From positions 1-54,086 of the forward strand of contig CAYUIS010000015.1 in assembly GCA_964444825.1 (NCBI GenBank): a stretch of DNA of 54,086 nt, in the 5' to 3' direction. Positions 15,561 through 26,300 of the stretch are shown piece after piece. Below the pieces are notes generated by a model. It was not told where the DNA came from. It saw only the letters and a list, made by a program, of their open reading frames with translations, and did no database searches. Every line of letters begins with the position of its first letter. Within the stretch, counting starts at the first letter, position 1. Origin of the DNA: CAYUIS01 sp964444825 (GTDB lineage: Bacteria; Chloroflexota; Anaerolineae; B4-G1). The translations under genes were made by a program, and so were the position numbers.

Positions 15561-16193
15561 ATGCAGCGGATCCCGCCCAGTGGGCTCTACTACCCGAACA
15601 TGATCGTCCATTATATGCTCGAAGCGATGGAAGAGATCATGGGCAAGAATGGGTTAAATGCCATCTTGAATCTCGCTGGCCTGTCGGATCTGATTGACAA
15701 CTATCCCCCGAAAAACCTCAAGAAGGAATTTGATTTTGCCGATTTCTCGACCTTGTGCGGAGCACTGGAAGAGATGTATGGACCACGCGGAGGGCGCGGA
15801 CTTCAGTTGCGGGCTGGCAGAGTTGGCTTCGCCAAGGGCGGCCGGAACATGGGCGCTATGGTCGGCGTCGGTGATCTGGCCTTCAAAGTGCTACCACTAG
15901 CTGCCAAGTTGAAGGTCGGTCTTCCCGCCATGGCTATGGTCTTCACACAGTTCAGCGATCAGAAGAGCTCGGTTGAAGATCAGGGCGACCACTACGTCTA
16001 CACAATGGTCCCCAGTCCGGTCTGCTGGGGACGGACCGCAGACCGACCGATCTGTTTTGCAGCCAAAGGGCTGCTGGAGGAAGGGCTGCATTGGGTGAGT
16101 GGCGGACAAAGGTTTCGAGTGGATGAGTCCCAATGCATCGCCATGGGGGCAGATCATTGCGAGTTCGCCATCTATAAGGAACCAATAGGGTAG
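15561..16193 (+). CDS. V4R-domain sensor protein, copy 2
   Basis: A 210-residue paralogue of the protein at 14381, aligned without gaps. The first Cys of the pair is changed (PSPVCWGR, Ser at 152), while Cys155, Cys165, Cys192 and Cys200 are kept. Differences cluster in the ligand-facing middle region (RVGFAKGGRNMGAMVGVGDL against RASFAQGVRMMGPMVGMSDL), so the two copies may bind different ligands. Start ATG 15561 is 27 bases after the second roadblock stop. Same operon as the response regulator at 16240. Confidence 0.85.
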   Translation: MQRIPPSGLYYPNMIVHYMLEAMEEIMGKNGLNAILNLAGLSDLIDNYPPKNLKKEFDFADFSTLCGALEEMYGPRGGRGLQLRAGRVGFAKGGRNMGAMVGVGDLAFKVLPLAAKLKVGLPAMAMVFTQFSDQKSSVEDQGDHYVYTMVPSPVCWGRTADRPICFAAKGLLEEGLHWVSGGQRFRVDESQCIAMGADHCEFAIYKEPIG

Positions 16194-16239
16194 GCGTGTC
16201 GACAGGACCCGTCCTACATGTCTACCGTAGGGGGAAAGC

Positions 16240-17118
16240 GTGGCACAAGCTCCTCACATTCTGATTGTCGAAGATCAAGAGAATACGGCGGAAATGCTGA
16301 CCTCGTATTTCAACGCCCAGGGCTACAAAGTCACCGCAGTAGGCTGGGGTAACGATGCTCTGGCTTTCGTCGAGAAGACTATCCCCGATCTCATCATGTT
16401 GGATATCCGCTTGCCAGACATTGATGGGTACGAAATCTGCCGCCGGATACGGGCTCACCGGCGTACCGAGCACATCCCAATCATATTCCTGACAGAGAGA
16501 CGCGAGCGTGGGGACAGACTGACAGGACTAGGATTGGGTGCTGTAGACTATATCACCAAACCATTCGATGTCCAAGAACTGCGGTTGAGGGTACGGAACG
16601 TGCTGCGCCGCTCCAGTATGGAGCGATTATGTCATCCAATCACCGGCTTGGCGACTGGGTCGCTGGCTGATGAGCACTTGGGTGAACTACAGACTACTTC
16701 CAACTGGGCAGTGCTCTCGGTCGGGTTGGAGGGCTTGAAGGCTTTCGCTGAGGCCTATGGTTTCGTGGCACGAGACGATGTAGTACGCGCCGTGGGGCTT
16801 ATGCTCAGTCACGTGGTGACAGAGAGCCAGGATGCTAATGCCTTTGTGGGACACATTGACGATCTTGACCTCTTTGTCGTCATCGCACCCCACCTGGTCG
16901 ATCAAGTACAACAGGCACTCATAGTACGGCTAGAAGAAGCGATGGCCTTTTTCTATCCTCAGGCCGATTGGGAGGCTGGTCAAGCGGATCCCGACTTGGA
17001 CTTACCACGCATGAGCGTCAACATAGGTGTGCTCGCGGCGCCAGCGAAACCGTTTCCCAACCTGGAGGCCTTGAAGAAGGCTATCGTCAGAACTCAACGA
17101 AAAAGCATAAGTGCCTAG
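16240..17118 (+). CDS. Response regulator with degenerate GGDEF-like output domain
   Basis: A 292-residue protein from a GTG start with AGGGGGAAA upstream. Residues 5-120 are a receiver domain: acidic pocket VEDQ, phospho-acceptor Asp55 in LIMLDIRLPD, Thr85 and Lys107 in YITKPFD. The second half (about 125-290) has the layout of a diguanylate cyclase fold (HPITGLATGSLADEHL in place of DPLTGL.NR) but its signature position reads HIDDLDLFV, not GGDEF, so it is very unlikely to make c-di-GMP. Such domains may bind nucleotides or partner proteins. Last gene of the roadblock/V4R operon; a terminator follows 54 bases on. Confidence 0.88.
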   Translation: MAQAPHILIVEDQENTAEMLTSYFNAQGYKVTAVGWGNDALAFVEKTIPDLIMLDIRLPDIDGYEICRRIRAHRRTEHIPIIFLTERRERGDRLTGLGLGAVDYITKPFDVQELRLRVRNVLRRSSMERLCHPITGLATGSLADEHLGELQTTSNWAVLSVGLEGLKAFAEAYGFVARDDVVRAVGLMLSHVVTESQDANAFVGHIDDLDLFVVIAPHLVDQVQQALIVRLEEAMAFFYPQADWEAGQADPDLDLPRMSVNIGVLAAPAKPFPNLEALKKAIVRTQRKSISA

Positions 17119-17171
17119 GTCAGCCTGGTTTGTTTGCAGAATGTGAAGAAACCCCGGCGACCTAACCTATA

Positions 17172-17224
17172 CTCCGGCTGGTAGGGTGGATACTCAAATC
17201 CTGCAACTAGCCGGAGCTTTTTTT
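17172..17224 (+). terminator. Rho-independent terminator of the roadblock/V4R operon
   Basis: CTCCGGCTGGT (17172-17182) pairs with ACTAGCCGGAG (17206-17216) with one G-T pair, followed by a run of seven T (17218-17224). Confidence 0.85.
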
Positions 17225-17256
17225 GGGTGGACGATGCACCCGTAGGACCAGATGTG

Positions 17257-18000
17257 ATGAAAGTGACCGTCGTTATCCCTACCTACAATGAGGCGGAAAA
17301 TGTCAGGCTCATGAGCGCGGCCTTGCTCGAACTGGGTTTGCCCGAGCTCGATGTCCTGATCGTGGATGATGAATCACCCGATGGTACCGGTCGCATCGCT
17401 GACGAGTTGTCGGCCGAGCATCCGAACGGTGTGCATGTATTGCACCGAACCGGCCAGCGTGGATTGGGACGCGCCTACGTAGATGGGTTTCGTTGGGCTC
17501 TGGACCACGGGGCCGATTGTATCGTTCAAATGGATTGTGACTTTTCACACTCTCCCAGCTATGTCCCTCAGCTCCTTGAGCATATGGAGCACTATGACGT
17601 CGTCGTAGGATCCCGCTACACGGAGGGCGGCAAGACGGACGAGGATTGGGGCGTGGGACGGCAGATACTCTCCTGGTGGGCCAACAGTGTCTACACACGA
17701 TTGATCCTGGGGTGTAGAACGAAGGATGCTACGGCAGGGTTCAAGTGCTGGCGTCGAGAAGCGTTGCAGGGCATTGATTTGAGTCGCATTCGTTCACAGG
17801 GTTACATCTTCCAGGTCGAGATGGCATACGTGGCCGAGCGACTGGGCTATCGGGTGCTGGAAATCCCCATCTACTTTGAAGATCGGCGTATAGGCCTCTC
17901 CAAGATGACGATGCCGGTCAAGATTGAGGCAGCGCTGAGAGTGTGGGAAGTGCGCTGGCGACATCACCATCTCCAGCCATCCAATCGGTTGGGCAGATGA
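17257..18000 (+). CDS. Dolichol/polyprenol-phosphate mannose synthase-like glycosyltransferase (GT2)
   Basis: A 247-residue GT-A enzyme. VVIPTYNEAENV opens the domain, LIVDDESPDGTG binds the nucleotide sugar, QMDCDFSHSP holds the metal-binding acidic motif, and VVGSRYTEGG plus RQILSWWAN and DATAGFKCW are standard in polyprenyl-phosphate mannose synthases (Dpm1 type). It would load a sugar on a lipid carrier at the cytoplasmic membrane face. I prefer ATG 17257 to the upstream GTG at 17227, which abuts the terminator. Its stop overlaps the next start (ATGA), so the pair is translationally coupled and may build surface glycans together. Confidence 0.92.
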   Translation: MKVTVVIPTYNEAENVRLMSAALLELGLPELDVLIVDDESPDGTGRIADELSAEHPNGVHVLHRTGQRGLGRAYVDGFRWALDHGADCIVQMDCDFSHSPSYVPQLLEHMEHYDVVVGSRYTEGGKTDEDWGVGRQILSWWANSVYTRLILGCRTKDATAGFKCWRREALQGIDLSRIRSQGYIFQVEMAYVAERLGYRVLEIPIYFEDRRIGLSKMTMPVKIEAALRVWEVRWRHHHLQPSNRLGR

Positions 18001-21000
18001 TGCGCAAAAGCCACAGTGGCGCTCTGCCGGACGTAGGCGCCATAACCCTGCTCCTCCTACTGCCGCTCCTCCTTTTCGCCCCCGTGGCTCTGGGTCATCG
18101 GACGCTGCTTCCCGTCGACGCACTCTTTCTATTCGAGCCCTATCGAGCAGCAGGCGACGCTCTCGGTGTGACCTCTCCCCACAATCACCTGGTCACCGAC
18201 CTGATCTTGGAGAACTATGCCTGGAAGCGCTTCTTGCTAGAAGCGATACGTGAGCGGCAATTGCCTCTGTGGGATCCGTACACCTTTGCTGGCCATCCCT
18301 TTCTGGCCAACGGGCAGCACTCAGCCCTATATCCTCTGAGCGTGGTGTTTTACGTCCTCCCCTTGTGGCGAGCTTACGGCGTGTTCGCCTGGTTGCAGCT
18401 AGGACTCGCGGGGACCTTTGCCTACCTGTTTGCTCGTGTGGTGGGCGTGCGCCGGATAGGAGGGCTGGTCGCCGGCATCACGTTCCAGTTTTGCGGCTTT
18501 ATGGCGGTCTCTGCGGTGCCGCATCCGATGATCATCGCCGCCGCATCTTGGCTGCCCTTTATCCTGGCGATGATCGACCTGATCGTCCAGCAACGACCGC
18601 TGTTGGGGCAGAGACCGGCAACGTTGCCCTGGGCATTGCTGGGTGCATTGGGCCTGGGGTGCCAGATGCTGGCTGGACATGTCGAGAACACATACTTCAC
18701 ACTGCTAGTCACAGGCGCGTACGCGCTATGGCGGCTCCTCACGCAGCCAACGGAGAACCACTCAAACAAGCAAGAGATGACCAGCCGGTTGGCCAGCCGG
18801 TGGATCAGTTCTCGCCGAGCGATCTCGTGGCTAGGTGTTATGCTGACCCTTGGATTGGCCCTGGGTACAATACAGTTTGTGCCGTATTACGAGGTCGTCG
18901 TCAGCAGTTTCCGCAGCGGGGAGGCAGCGGCCACCCTCGACCAGGTGCGCGAGTGGGCATATCCTGCCCGGCGTCTGATCACCTTCGGTATCCCCAACTT
19001 TTTTGGTGGCCCAGCTCACCATGGTTATCTTGACCTCTTTACATGGCACCGCACCCCGGCAATGTCTTTCCCCGACGGACAGTACGTTGACTGGGGCATC
19101 AAGAACTATGTCGAGGGCGGCGCATATCTGGGATTAGTGCCTCTGTTCCTGGCTCTGGCCGCGATTCTTTCCAGGCCCTCAAGCTCACGAGCTGCAGGGA
19201 CCGGATCTGGCAGTCTCAAGATTCGCGGTTTGGGAACGTGGTTTCAACACCCTCATATCCCTTTCTTCACGCTGCTATCCCTCTTTTCCCTCGGCTGCAT
19301 CTTTGGCACACCAATCTACGCTCTTGTGTACGCGCTGCCAGGGCTAGAGCAATCCCATTCTCCTTTCCGCTGGGTTTTCCCTCTCTCGCTGTCGGTCGCC
19401 GTGCTGGCCGGCTTTGGCATCGAAGCTGTAACCAGGAGCCGGGACCGTTTGCTCAACAGCCAAGGGGCAAGAGCCCGAGAACAGGACACGGTTGGCAATT
19501 TCCACTCTCGGCTGTCCAGTCTGAAATCTGGAATCTCTGACCTGGTCCTCCTGGGGGGTTCTTTTTCGCTGGTCACCTTGTTCGCCGGGTTGGCCTTCTG
19601 GGGAGGAATTGCCACCCTGGGGGGGTTGATCCTGAGTCGGATCTGTTTCGTCCAGATTGAACCGCTCGTTGAGCGGGTGTTCCTGTCACTGGCAAAGGCC
19701 ACCACTGCTTTCCCCGATCATCGTGCTTTCTACTCGTTCGAGTTCAAGTGGGTGATGCTCTTTGGGCTACTCTTGACCGGCACCGGTATTGTCCTGCGCG
19801 TGAGTCGCTGTCCGATCTTTGTGGGGCGCCGACCCATATGGGAGTTTCTGGTACTGGGGCTTCTGGTACTGGACTTGCTCAGCTTTAGCGCCGGATTTGG
19901 TCCCTCCGTGGATCCAGCGTTGCTCGACTATACGCCACCGGTGATCGAGTTTCTCCAGCAGGACACCTCTCAGTGGCGGTACGCCGCTTTCACCCCACCT
20001 GGCACCACAAAGACTATGAACGCCAACGTTGGGATGTATTATGGCCTGGAAGAAGTCGCTGGTTATGACTCGCTATTCAGCCGGCAGTACGCTGATTACG
20101 TGGCTCTCATCGAGGAACAGGACGAACTTCAGTACAACCGCATCGCCTCCTTCAGCGAGTGGTCGAGCCTAGACAGCCCACTGACCGATCTGCTCAACGT
20201 CAAGTACATCATCACCGAGGTAGAGATCCCCAACCCCAAGTACCAACTGGTCTACCAAGACGAGGCGGTGCTGGTCTATGAAAACCTGGCAGTGATGCCA
20301 CGGTCCTACACGATGCCGTACCAGGCAACGCTAGTAACGGACAACCTGGCCAGTGCAGTGCAAACACAGGATCCGCGCAACTATGTGATTCTGGAAAGTG
20401 GCAGTTACCCTTCGACCGGGCTCAGGCCAGACTCTCTCGACTCTTTTACACCGCAGCCAGAAACGGCGACCGGCCAGAACGTGACGCACTATGCCCTCAA
20501 TGAGGTACAGGTCGACGCACAGGTTGACCAGGCAAGCTGGCTGATCCTAGCTGACGCCTATTTCCCCGGTTGGAAGGCCTTTGTGCGCCCACAAGGGAGC
20601 GGCCAGGATACTGAAAGGCAGGTCGTTATCCAGCCGGTGAACGGCGTTTTTCGGGGCGTGTTGCTACAAGAGCCAGGCGCGTGGACAATTCGCTTCAAGT
20701 ACAGCCCTGATAGCGTCAAGATCGGGGCATTCATCAGTTTTATCGCCGGTATGATGGTGCTCTTCCTGGCCGGTCTCTACCTGTGGCGCTTCTTCTATCG
20801 GGAGGAGGATGACGTCAGTACAGTCCAGCGGGTCGCAAAGAACTCTATCGCTCCGATTGTGATCAACGTGTTCAACCGGGCTATTGAAATGGCCTTTGCC
20901 GCGCTAGCAGCCCGCATCCTGGGGCCACAAGGCAATGGTCGCTACGCCACGGCGATCAACATCTATCTCTGGTTCGACATCATCGCCAATTTCGGCCTCG

Positions 21001-22292
21001 ATATGTACCTGATGCGCGAGGTGGCCCGCCGTCGGGATCAGGCGCGGCAGGTGTTTGTCAATACGACCATATTGCGCCTCCTGTTGTTCGTTGCCGTGAT
21101 GCCAGTGCTAGGGAGCTTTCTGAAGGGGTGGCAGGCCCTGGGAGAACCTCTGGCGGCTGAAACGGTCTGGGCCGTCGTACTGCTCTACGCCGGTCTGTTG
21201 CCTGGCAGCCTTAACTACGGTCTGACGGCACTCTTCCGGGGTTGGGAAAGACACGAGATCCCAGCCGTTATCCAGACGATGACGACAATCGTCAAAGTTA
21301 CACTGGGTGTTCTAGTGCTAGTGAGCGGAATGGGCATCGTCGGGCTTGCCGGGGCCTCGATTCTGACCAACATAGCGACGATGGTTACGCTGGCCCTGTT
21401 GGCTCAGCGACTGATCTGGGCTGAGCTTGCACCAACACGGGATCGCGTGGTATGGCCCTTGCTGCGGACGATGCTGCACGAAAGCTGGCCCCTGATGGCT
21501 TCGCTGCTGCTCCAGGCACTCTTTGCCGGCCTCAACCTGGTGCTGCTGCAGCGCCTGCAGGACGACACGGTGGTGGGCTGGTACGACGCTGCCCGCAAAT
21601 GGGTAGACGCCCTCAACATTATCCCATCTGTCTTCACTTTTGCCGTCTTCCCGGTGATGTCGCGTCAGGCCGCCCAAGATCGATCCGGCCTACGACGATC
21701 ATACCGCCTGTCCGTCAAGCTTCTGGTGCTCGTCGCACTGCCTGCATCCATACTCATCACGCTGTTGGCGACGACGCTGATAAGCGTACTCAGTGGAAGA
21801 GAGTTCCTGCCTCACGGCGCAAATGTTCTGCAACTGCTAATCTGGTCTATTCTGTTCGGTTGGATCAACAGCCTGACGAACTATGTGCTCATCGCTCTGA
21901 ATCGCCAGCGGCACGTGCTCGTCGCATCTGGAATCCGCGTGGCTTTTGTGGTGATAGCAAATCTGCTTTTCGTAGGGACGTTCAGCTATTTTGCATCGGC
22001 GTACATCCTAGTCGGTGGAGAATTGCTGCTAGTGCTGCTGTTTCACATCGACCTGCGCCGACAACTGGGGTCTGTTGGATGGCTGCGCACGTTGGGACGA
22101 CCCATTCTTGCCGGATTGCTGATGGCTACGGCAGCATGGACGGTGGCGGCATACAGCCCTGCGGTGGCCGTCTTTCTCAGCCTGGCCGTGTACGTGGTCG
22201 CACTGGTGTTTCTCCGCGCCCTCACACCAGAGGAATGGCAAATGCTCGCCCCACTGTTGCCAGCCCGACTGCGCCAGATGCTGCCAGCCTAG
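17997..22292 (+). CDS. YfhO-like membrane protein fused to a Wzx/MATE-type polysaccharide flippase
   Basis: A 1431-residue membrane protein. Residues about 10-920 match the YfhO family: many transmembrane helices, a first loop LLPVDALFLFEPY and LPLWDPYTFAGHPFLANGQ typical of GT-C-like YfhO proteins, then a long non-membrane region ending in YFPGWKAFV. Residues about 940-1431 are a separate flippase of the MOP superfamily (NSIAPIVINVFNRAIEMAFAAL, LYAGLLPGSLNYGLTALFRGWERHEIP) with about twelve helices. Both halves are normally separate proteins. I infer linked sugar transfer and lipid-linked oligosaccharide export. The start ATG overlaps the GT2 stop by four bases. I saw no frame problem at the junction near 20810. 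Confidence 0.85.
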   Translation: MMRKSHSGALPDVGAITLLLLLPLLLFAPVALGHRTLLPVDALFLFEPYRAAGDALGVTSPHNHLVTDLILENYAWKRFLLEAIRERQLPLWDPYTFAGHPFLANGQHSALYPLSVVFYVLPLWRAYGVFAWLQLGLAGTFAYLFARVVGVRRIGGLVAGITFQFCGFMAVSAVPHPMIIAAASWLPFILAMIDLIVQQRPLLGQRPATLPWALLGALGLGCQMLAGHVENTYFTLLVTGAYALWRLLTQPTENHSNKQEMTSRLASRWISSRRAISWLGVMLTLGLALGTIQFVPYYEVVVSSFRSGEAAATLDQVREWAYPARRLITFGIPNFFGGPAHHGYLDLFTWHRTPAMSFPDGQYVDWGIKNYVEGGAYLGLVPLFLALAAILSRPSSSRAAGTGSGSLKIRGLGTWFQHPHIPFFTLLSLFSLGCIFGTPIYALVYALPGLEQSHSPFRWVFPLSLSVAVLAGFGIEAVTRSRDRLLNSQGARAREQDTVGNFHSRLSSLKSGISDLVLLGGSFSLVTLFAGLAFWGGIATLGGLILSRICFVQIEPLVERVFLSLAKATTAFPDHRAFYSFEFKWVMLFGLLLTGTGIVLRVSRCPIFVGRRPIWEFLVLGLLVLDLLSFSAGFGPSVDPALLDYTPPVIEFLQQDTSQWRYAAFTPPGTTKTMNANVGMYYGLEEVAGYDSLFSRQYADYVALIEEQDELQYNRIASFSEWSSLDSPLTDLLNVKYIITEVEIPNPKYQLVYQDEAVLVYENLAVMPRSYTMPYQATLVTDNLASAVQTQDPRNYVILESGSYPSTGLRPDSLDSFTPQPETATGQNVTHYALNEVQVDAQVDQASWLILADAYFPGWKAFVRPQGSGQDTERQVVIQPVNGVFRGVLLQEPGAWTIRFKYSPDSVKIGAFISFIAGMMVLFLAGLYLWRFFYREEDDVSTVQRVAKNSIAPIVINVFNRAIEMAFAALAARILGPQGNGRYATAINIYLWFDIIANFGLDMYLMREVARRRDQARQVFVNTTILRLLLFVAVMPVLGSFLKGWQALGEPLAAETVWAVVLLYAGLLPGSLNYGLTALFRGWERHEIPAVIQTMTTIVKVTLGVLVLVSGMGIVGLAGASILTNIATMVTLALLAQRLIWAELAPTRDRVVWPLLRTMLHESWPLMASLLLQALFAGLNLVLLQRLQDDTVVGWYDAARKWVDALNIIPSVFTFAVFPVMSRQAAQDRSGLRRSYRLSVKLLVLVALPASILITLLATTLISVLSGREFLPHGANVLQLLIWSILFGWINSLTNYVLIALNRQRHVLVASGIRVAFVVIANLLFVGTFSYFASAYILVGGELLLVLLFHIDLRRQLGSVGWLRTLGRPILAGLLMATAAWTVAAYSPAVAVFLSLAVYVVALVFLRALTPEEWQMLAPLLPARLRQMLPA

Positions 22293-22346
22293 CACGGGCA
22301 GGCCATATCGCGCGTCGGTTTGGTGTCCACTGCCCGTCGTCCGGCG

Positions 22347-23174
22347 TCACGCCAGTTCTTGATTTTCCCCCAGATATGACAGCACGAGCCGCCGCCGCGA
22401 AAAGTGCCCCATCGTGACAAGCTCGATCAACATGGGGCCACCCAACAGCGCACGCACAATCGCAGCCACTCCCTTGCCCTGATCGTGGAGAGCCAGTATT
22501 CTCTCGCCCAGGTCCTCCAGGTAAGAGATCCTGTCCGACAGGGCTTGTGCCGGATTGGTGCACACGCGAGCGCTACCAGGGAACAGTATGGTCGCCGGGA
22601 GCGCCGAGACTCGTTTCAGCGATTCAACGATCTGCCAGATGTCATACTCAGCGCGCAGGGCTCGGTCTCGCCCTCCCACAAACAGGTCGCCCGTGAACAA
22701 CCACCCTTGATGTGGTTCGTACAGGCAGATGTGGTCAGGACTGTGGCCAGGCGTATAGATCACCTCAAAGGCGTAGTGCTCGGTCTCGATCACGTCACCA
22801 TCGGAGACCGGCTGGCCGCGTGAAGGTTCTGGCCACCCCCACATCACGCGCCGATAGAGATGAAGCGGCTGCAAACCACACGGATCGGCCAGAATAGGCA
22901 GGGCCAGTGGGTGTGCCAAGATTTCCAGCTCGTCCCGCTGTCGCTGTAGAGCGCCGTTGGCGCCGATGTGATCCTCGTGAGTGTGGGTGTTGACAATGCG
23001 TAACAGTGGCTCTTCCGCCAACGCACACAACAACTCGGGCGCACTGAACGCACATCCAGTGTCCACCATCATACCATCAACCAGGTAGGCGGTGGTCCAG
23101 TATTGCCCGCGCCCAACAAGCGTACGGGCCAGATCGAAGCGGGTGACATCGCCGTAGGTAGTGGCTTTGAGCAT
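22347..23174 (-). CDS. MBL-fold metallo-hydrolase
   Basis: A 275-residue metallo-beta-lactamase-fold protein with HTHEDHIG at residues 64-70, IYTPGHSPDHICLY, LFTGDLFVGG and a late LFPGSARVC segment, the usual metal-site order. It looks like a glyoxalase-II-type hydrolase of unknown substrate; the C-terminal helices (LHDQGKGVAAIVRALLGG) resemble a winged-helix tail of such hydrolases. I place the start at ATG 23174; a possible TTGTGC-N17-TACACT promoter at 23184-23212 would make the transcript nearly leaderless. Longer frames to 23378 have no family resemblance and would overlap the kinase promoter. Confidence 0.82.
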   Translation of the reverse strand: MLKATTYGDVTRFDLARTLVGRGQYWTTAYLVDGMMVDTGCAFSAPELLCALAEEPLLRIVNTHTHEDHIGANGALQRQRDELEILAHPLALPILADPCGLQPLHLYRRVMWGWPEPSRGQPVSDGDVIETEHYAFEVIYTPGHSPDHICLYEPHQGWLFTGDLFVGGRDRALRAEYDIWQIVESLKRVSALPATILFPGSARVCTNPAQALSDRISYLEDLGERILALHDQGKGVAAIVRALLGGPMLIELVTMGHFSRRRLVLSYLGENQELA

Positions 23175-23259
23175 GTCAGGGTCAGTGTAGCACAGGTTGA
23201 CATCCGGCACAAACAGATACGCTCTGACACCACGCCAGTGCACGAGAAGCACATGGGCA

Positions 23260-23288
23260 TTGACTTCTGCGTGGAGTTGCACTATACT
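23260..23288 (+). promoter_or_regulatory. Promoter for the dual-kinase gene
   Basis: TTGACT (23260-23265), 17-base spacer, TATACT (23283-23288), about 90 bases before ATG 23378. Confidence 0.7.
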
Positions 23289-23377
23289 GGGGCTATTCTC
23301 CACAGCAAAGGTGCAAGCTATGTGCCTCGCGACTCCAACCAATCCGGGGCGGTGACGGAGACAAGGTATCTCGAGCA

Positions 23378-26300
23378 ATGGACCTGACCGGCAGGATTCT
23401 CCACCACTACCAGATCTTGGAATTGATCGGCCAAGGTGGAATGGCCGAAGTCTATAAGGCCTACCACGCCACGCTGGACTTTTACGTAGCCGTCAAGGTT
23501 CTGTATCCGCACCTGGCCGCGCAGGAAGACTTTTTGCAGCGCTTCCGGCAAGAGGCCCGTGCAATAGCCAAGCTCTCCCATGCCAATGTCGTCAGAGTAC
23601 ACGACTTTGGTGGGGAGGGAAACCTCATTTACATGGTCATGGAGCTCATCGATGGTCCAAGCTTGCACTCCTGCTTAGAAGAGGCCCTCAAGGGGGAAGA
23701 GTACTGGTCTCTAGACAACATACTTCAGCTCCTGAAAAAGGTGGGCAGCGCCATTGATTATGCTCATCAGCAAGGTATGATCCATCGAGACATCAAACCT
23801 GGAAACATCTTGCTTCGGGTGGAACAGCCCGGCGATGTGGGCGACAGAGGGTATTCACTCGCATCCTCAGGGTCGTCTCCAGTCCTCACAGACTTTGGAT
23901 TGGCATACCTGGTGGGGCAAGCACATCGAAGCACAACCGGCGCGCTGACTGGTACGTTTGCCTACATATCACCCGAACAGGCGATGGGGGAACGCGGCGA
24001 GCAGGCTAGCGATCTCTATTCTCTAGCTATCGTCCTGTACGAGATGATCACACACCAGATTCCCTTTGCCGCGGATACACCCAGTGGGCTGATCCTCAGG
24101 CGCGTACAAGAAGCCCCGCCCCCGCTCCGCGAACTCCGGCCCGACGTTCCCGAAGAGATCGAGGCCGTGGTTATGAAAGCCCTTTCCAAGTCTCCGACAG
24201 ACCGTTATCCGACTGCCTCCGCCTTGGCGGATGCTTTTGCGCAAGCCATCAAAGACGCGAGTCTCCCAGGTTCAACGCTTCACCGCGCGAAAAAGGACAC
24301 TACCTACAAGGTGGGAGACGTTATCACCGATCGCTATGAGGTACTGGACATACTGGGAGAGGGCGGATTCAGTTGGGTCTACAAGGTGTGTGACAAAAAC
24401 ACCGATGAGGTAGTGGCCCTGAAACTCGTCAGTGACAGCTCTGGCGCTATCGACCTCCGCCAAGAATTCCAGACGCTGCAAGCCCTCGATCATCCTTCCA
24501 TCGCCAAGGTTTATGATGTAGGCCTGTTGCCAAACTACCTCTACTATCTCAAGCTGGAGTACGTGCAAGGATACACACTGCGGCACTGTATTGATCAAAC
24601 CATATTGACCCTGGGCAAGTCTGTCGAATTGGTGGGAGATATCTTGGAGGCCCTCGGCTATCTTGAGGGCCGGGGTTACATTCACCGGGACATTAAACCA
24701 TCCAACATCGTGGTGACTCCGACGGGGGCCAAGATCATTGACTTTAACGTCAGCAAGCGATTAGAAGACTCCTCAAAGACCCAGATCGGGACACCGCGCT
24801 ATATGGCGCCTGAGGTGCCAGTTTTCGGTTGGAATCGGACCTGCGATGTCTTTTCGGCTGGCCTGGTGTTTTACGAGCTTACGACAGGGAGTTTCCCGTT
24901 CGCTGACCCAGCGGCGCACGCAGCCTGGGACATTCCGCATCCGAGTGAACTCAACCCAGCGCTTCCAGCATCCCTGGCAGACATCATTCTCAAAGCCCTT
25001 TCCCGTGATCCCAACGATCGGTTCCAGTCAGCGGCGGAAATGCTTCAAGCTGTTCGCAAGGCCTCCTTGGGCCAGGAAGAGTGGCACGCAGAAACTGTCC
25101 GCCCTCAGGTGGCGGCACCATCGGTCGCTCAACCCAAGATCACCCGGCGGGAATTGGTCTTTGACCTAGAACGCTTGGCCCCCATATCGTCCAGCAGCGT
25201 GGGGCACCTGGAGGAGGTGAGGCGCTTTGGATCCGGACTTCCGCTTGCGCTTGGCACGCTGGCTGGGATGTCTGGGTTTGTAGCGGTTACATCCGCCGGG
25301 GTGCAGGCCGTCGATCCAACCGACGGCACTCCGACAGAAATTATTCGCAATCTGGATAGCGGATGGGTTGCCGCGGATGTCAGCCTCCAGGGCAATGCTC
25401 TGGCCGCAGTCGACCGTTCAAGAAACGCATTTGTCTATGGCTTACCAGCCGGCAAGCCGCTCGGGAGCCTCACCAATCTGCCTTTTGACCCAACTGATAT
25501 CGCATGTAGCGATGGAGGGCTTTTTGCCGCGATCGTTGATCAGACCGATCAGAAGACCTATCTATGGGATATCGATGCCCAGCGTCTGGTTGCGCAGTGG
25601 ACTGGAACAACAGGACAGGTCGCCTTCGGCCCAGAGGAGAATCTCGTCGCCATCGTCACGACCGGTGGGAAGGTGCACGTGTGGCGTATTGAGACGGGTG
25701 AAGGAGTCGCCAAGATCGACGTGTCAGGCGATCAGGTCACGAGGCTGGCCTTTAACCCGGATGGACAGTTAATGGTCACAGGCGGCAGCATAACGCGCAT
25801 CTGGCAAGTGTCAAAAAGCCACCAGGTTGCACAGTGGTCGATGGAAGGGAGTGTCACCGCCATTGCCTTCTCTCCCGATAGCCAGTGGATCGCTATTGCC
25901 AGCGATGCCGGGCACCTGGAACTGCGCAGCACGGCGTCGGGACGAAAGCTACGGGAAAGGACCATCGGTCGAGTCAGCGACTTGACCATTGCGGTCGATG
26001 GAGCAACTGTGCACGTGATCGAGGGAACAACGGAGGTGTGTTCATACGATATGCGCAAGGACCGTCTATTGCGCGGGCTGGTACAAAGTCCCGGGTATAG
26101 CAACGCCAGCCTGAGCGCTGACGAGTCCTGCGTGGCAGCAAGCACCATCGACGGCAACGTTTTTCTATGGAGAACCCAGGAGACAGCGCCCTCCGACCAG
26201 CGACCCTGGCGGCACTTTGAGGATCCCGTGTGGGGTATCGCCTTGGACCCCACCGGGGACCAACTGGCGGTCGGTACGCCAGGTTATCTCAGTCTGTATA

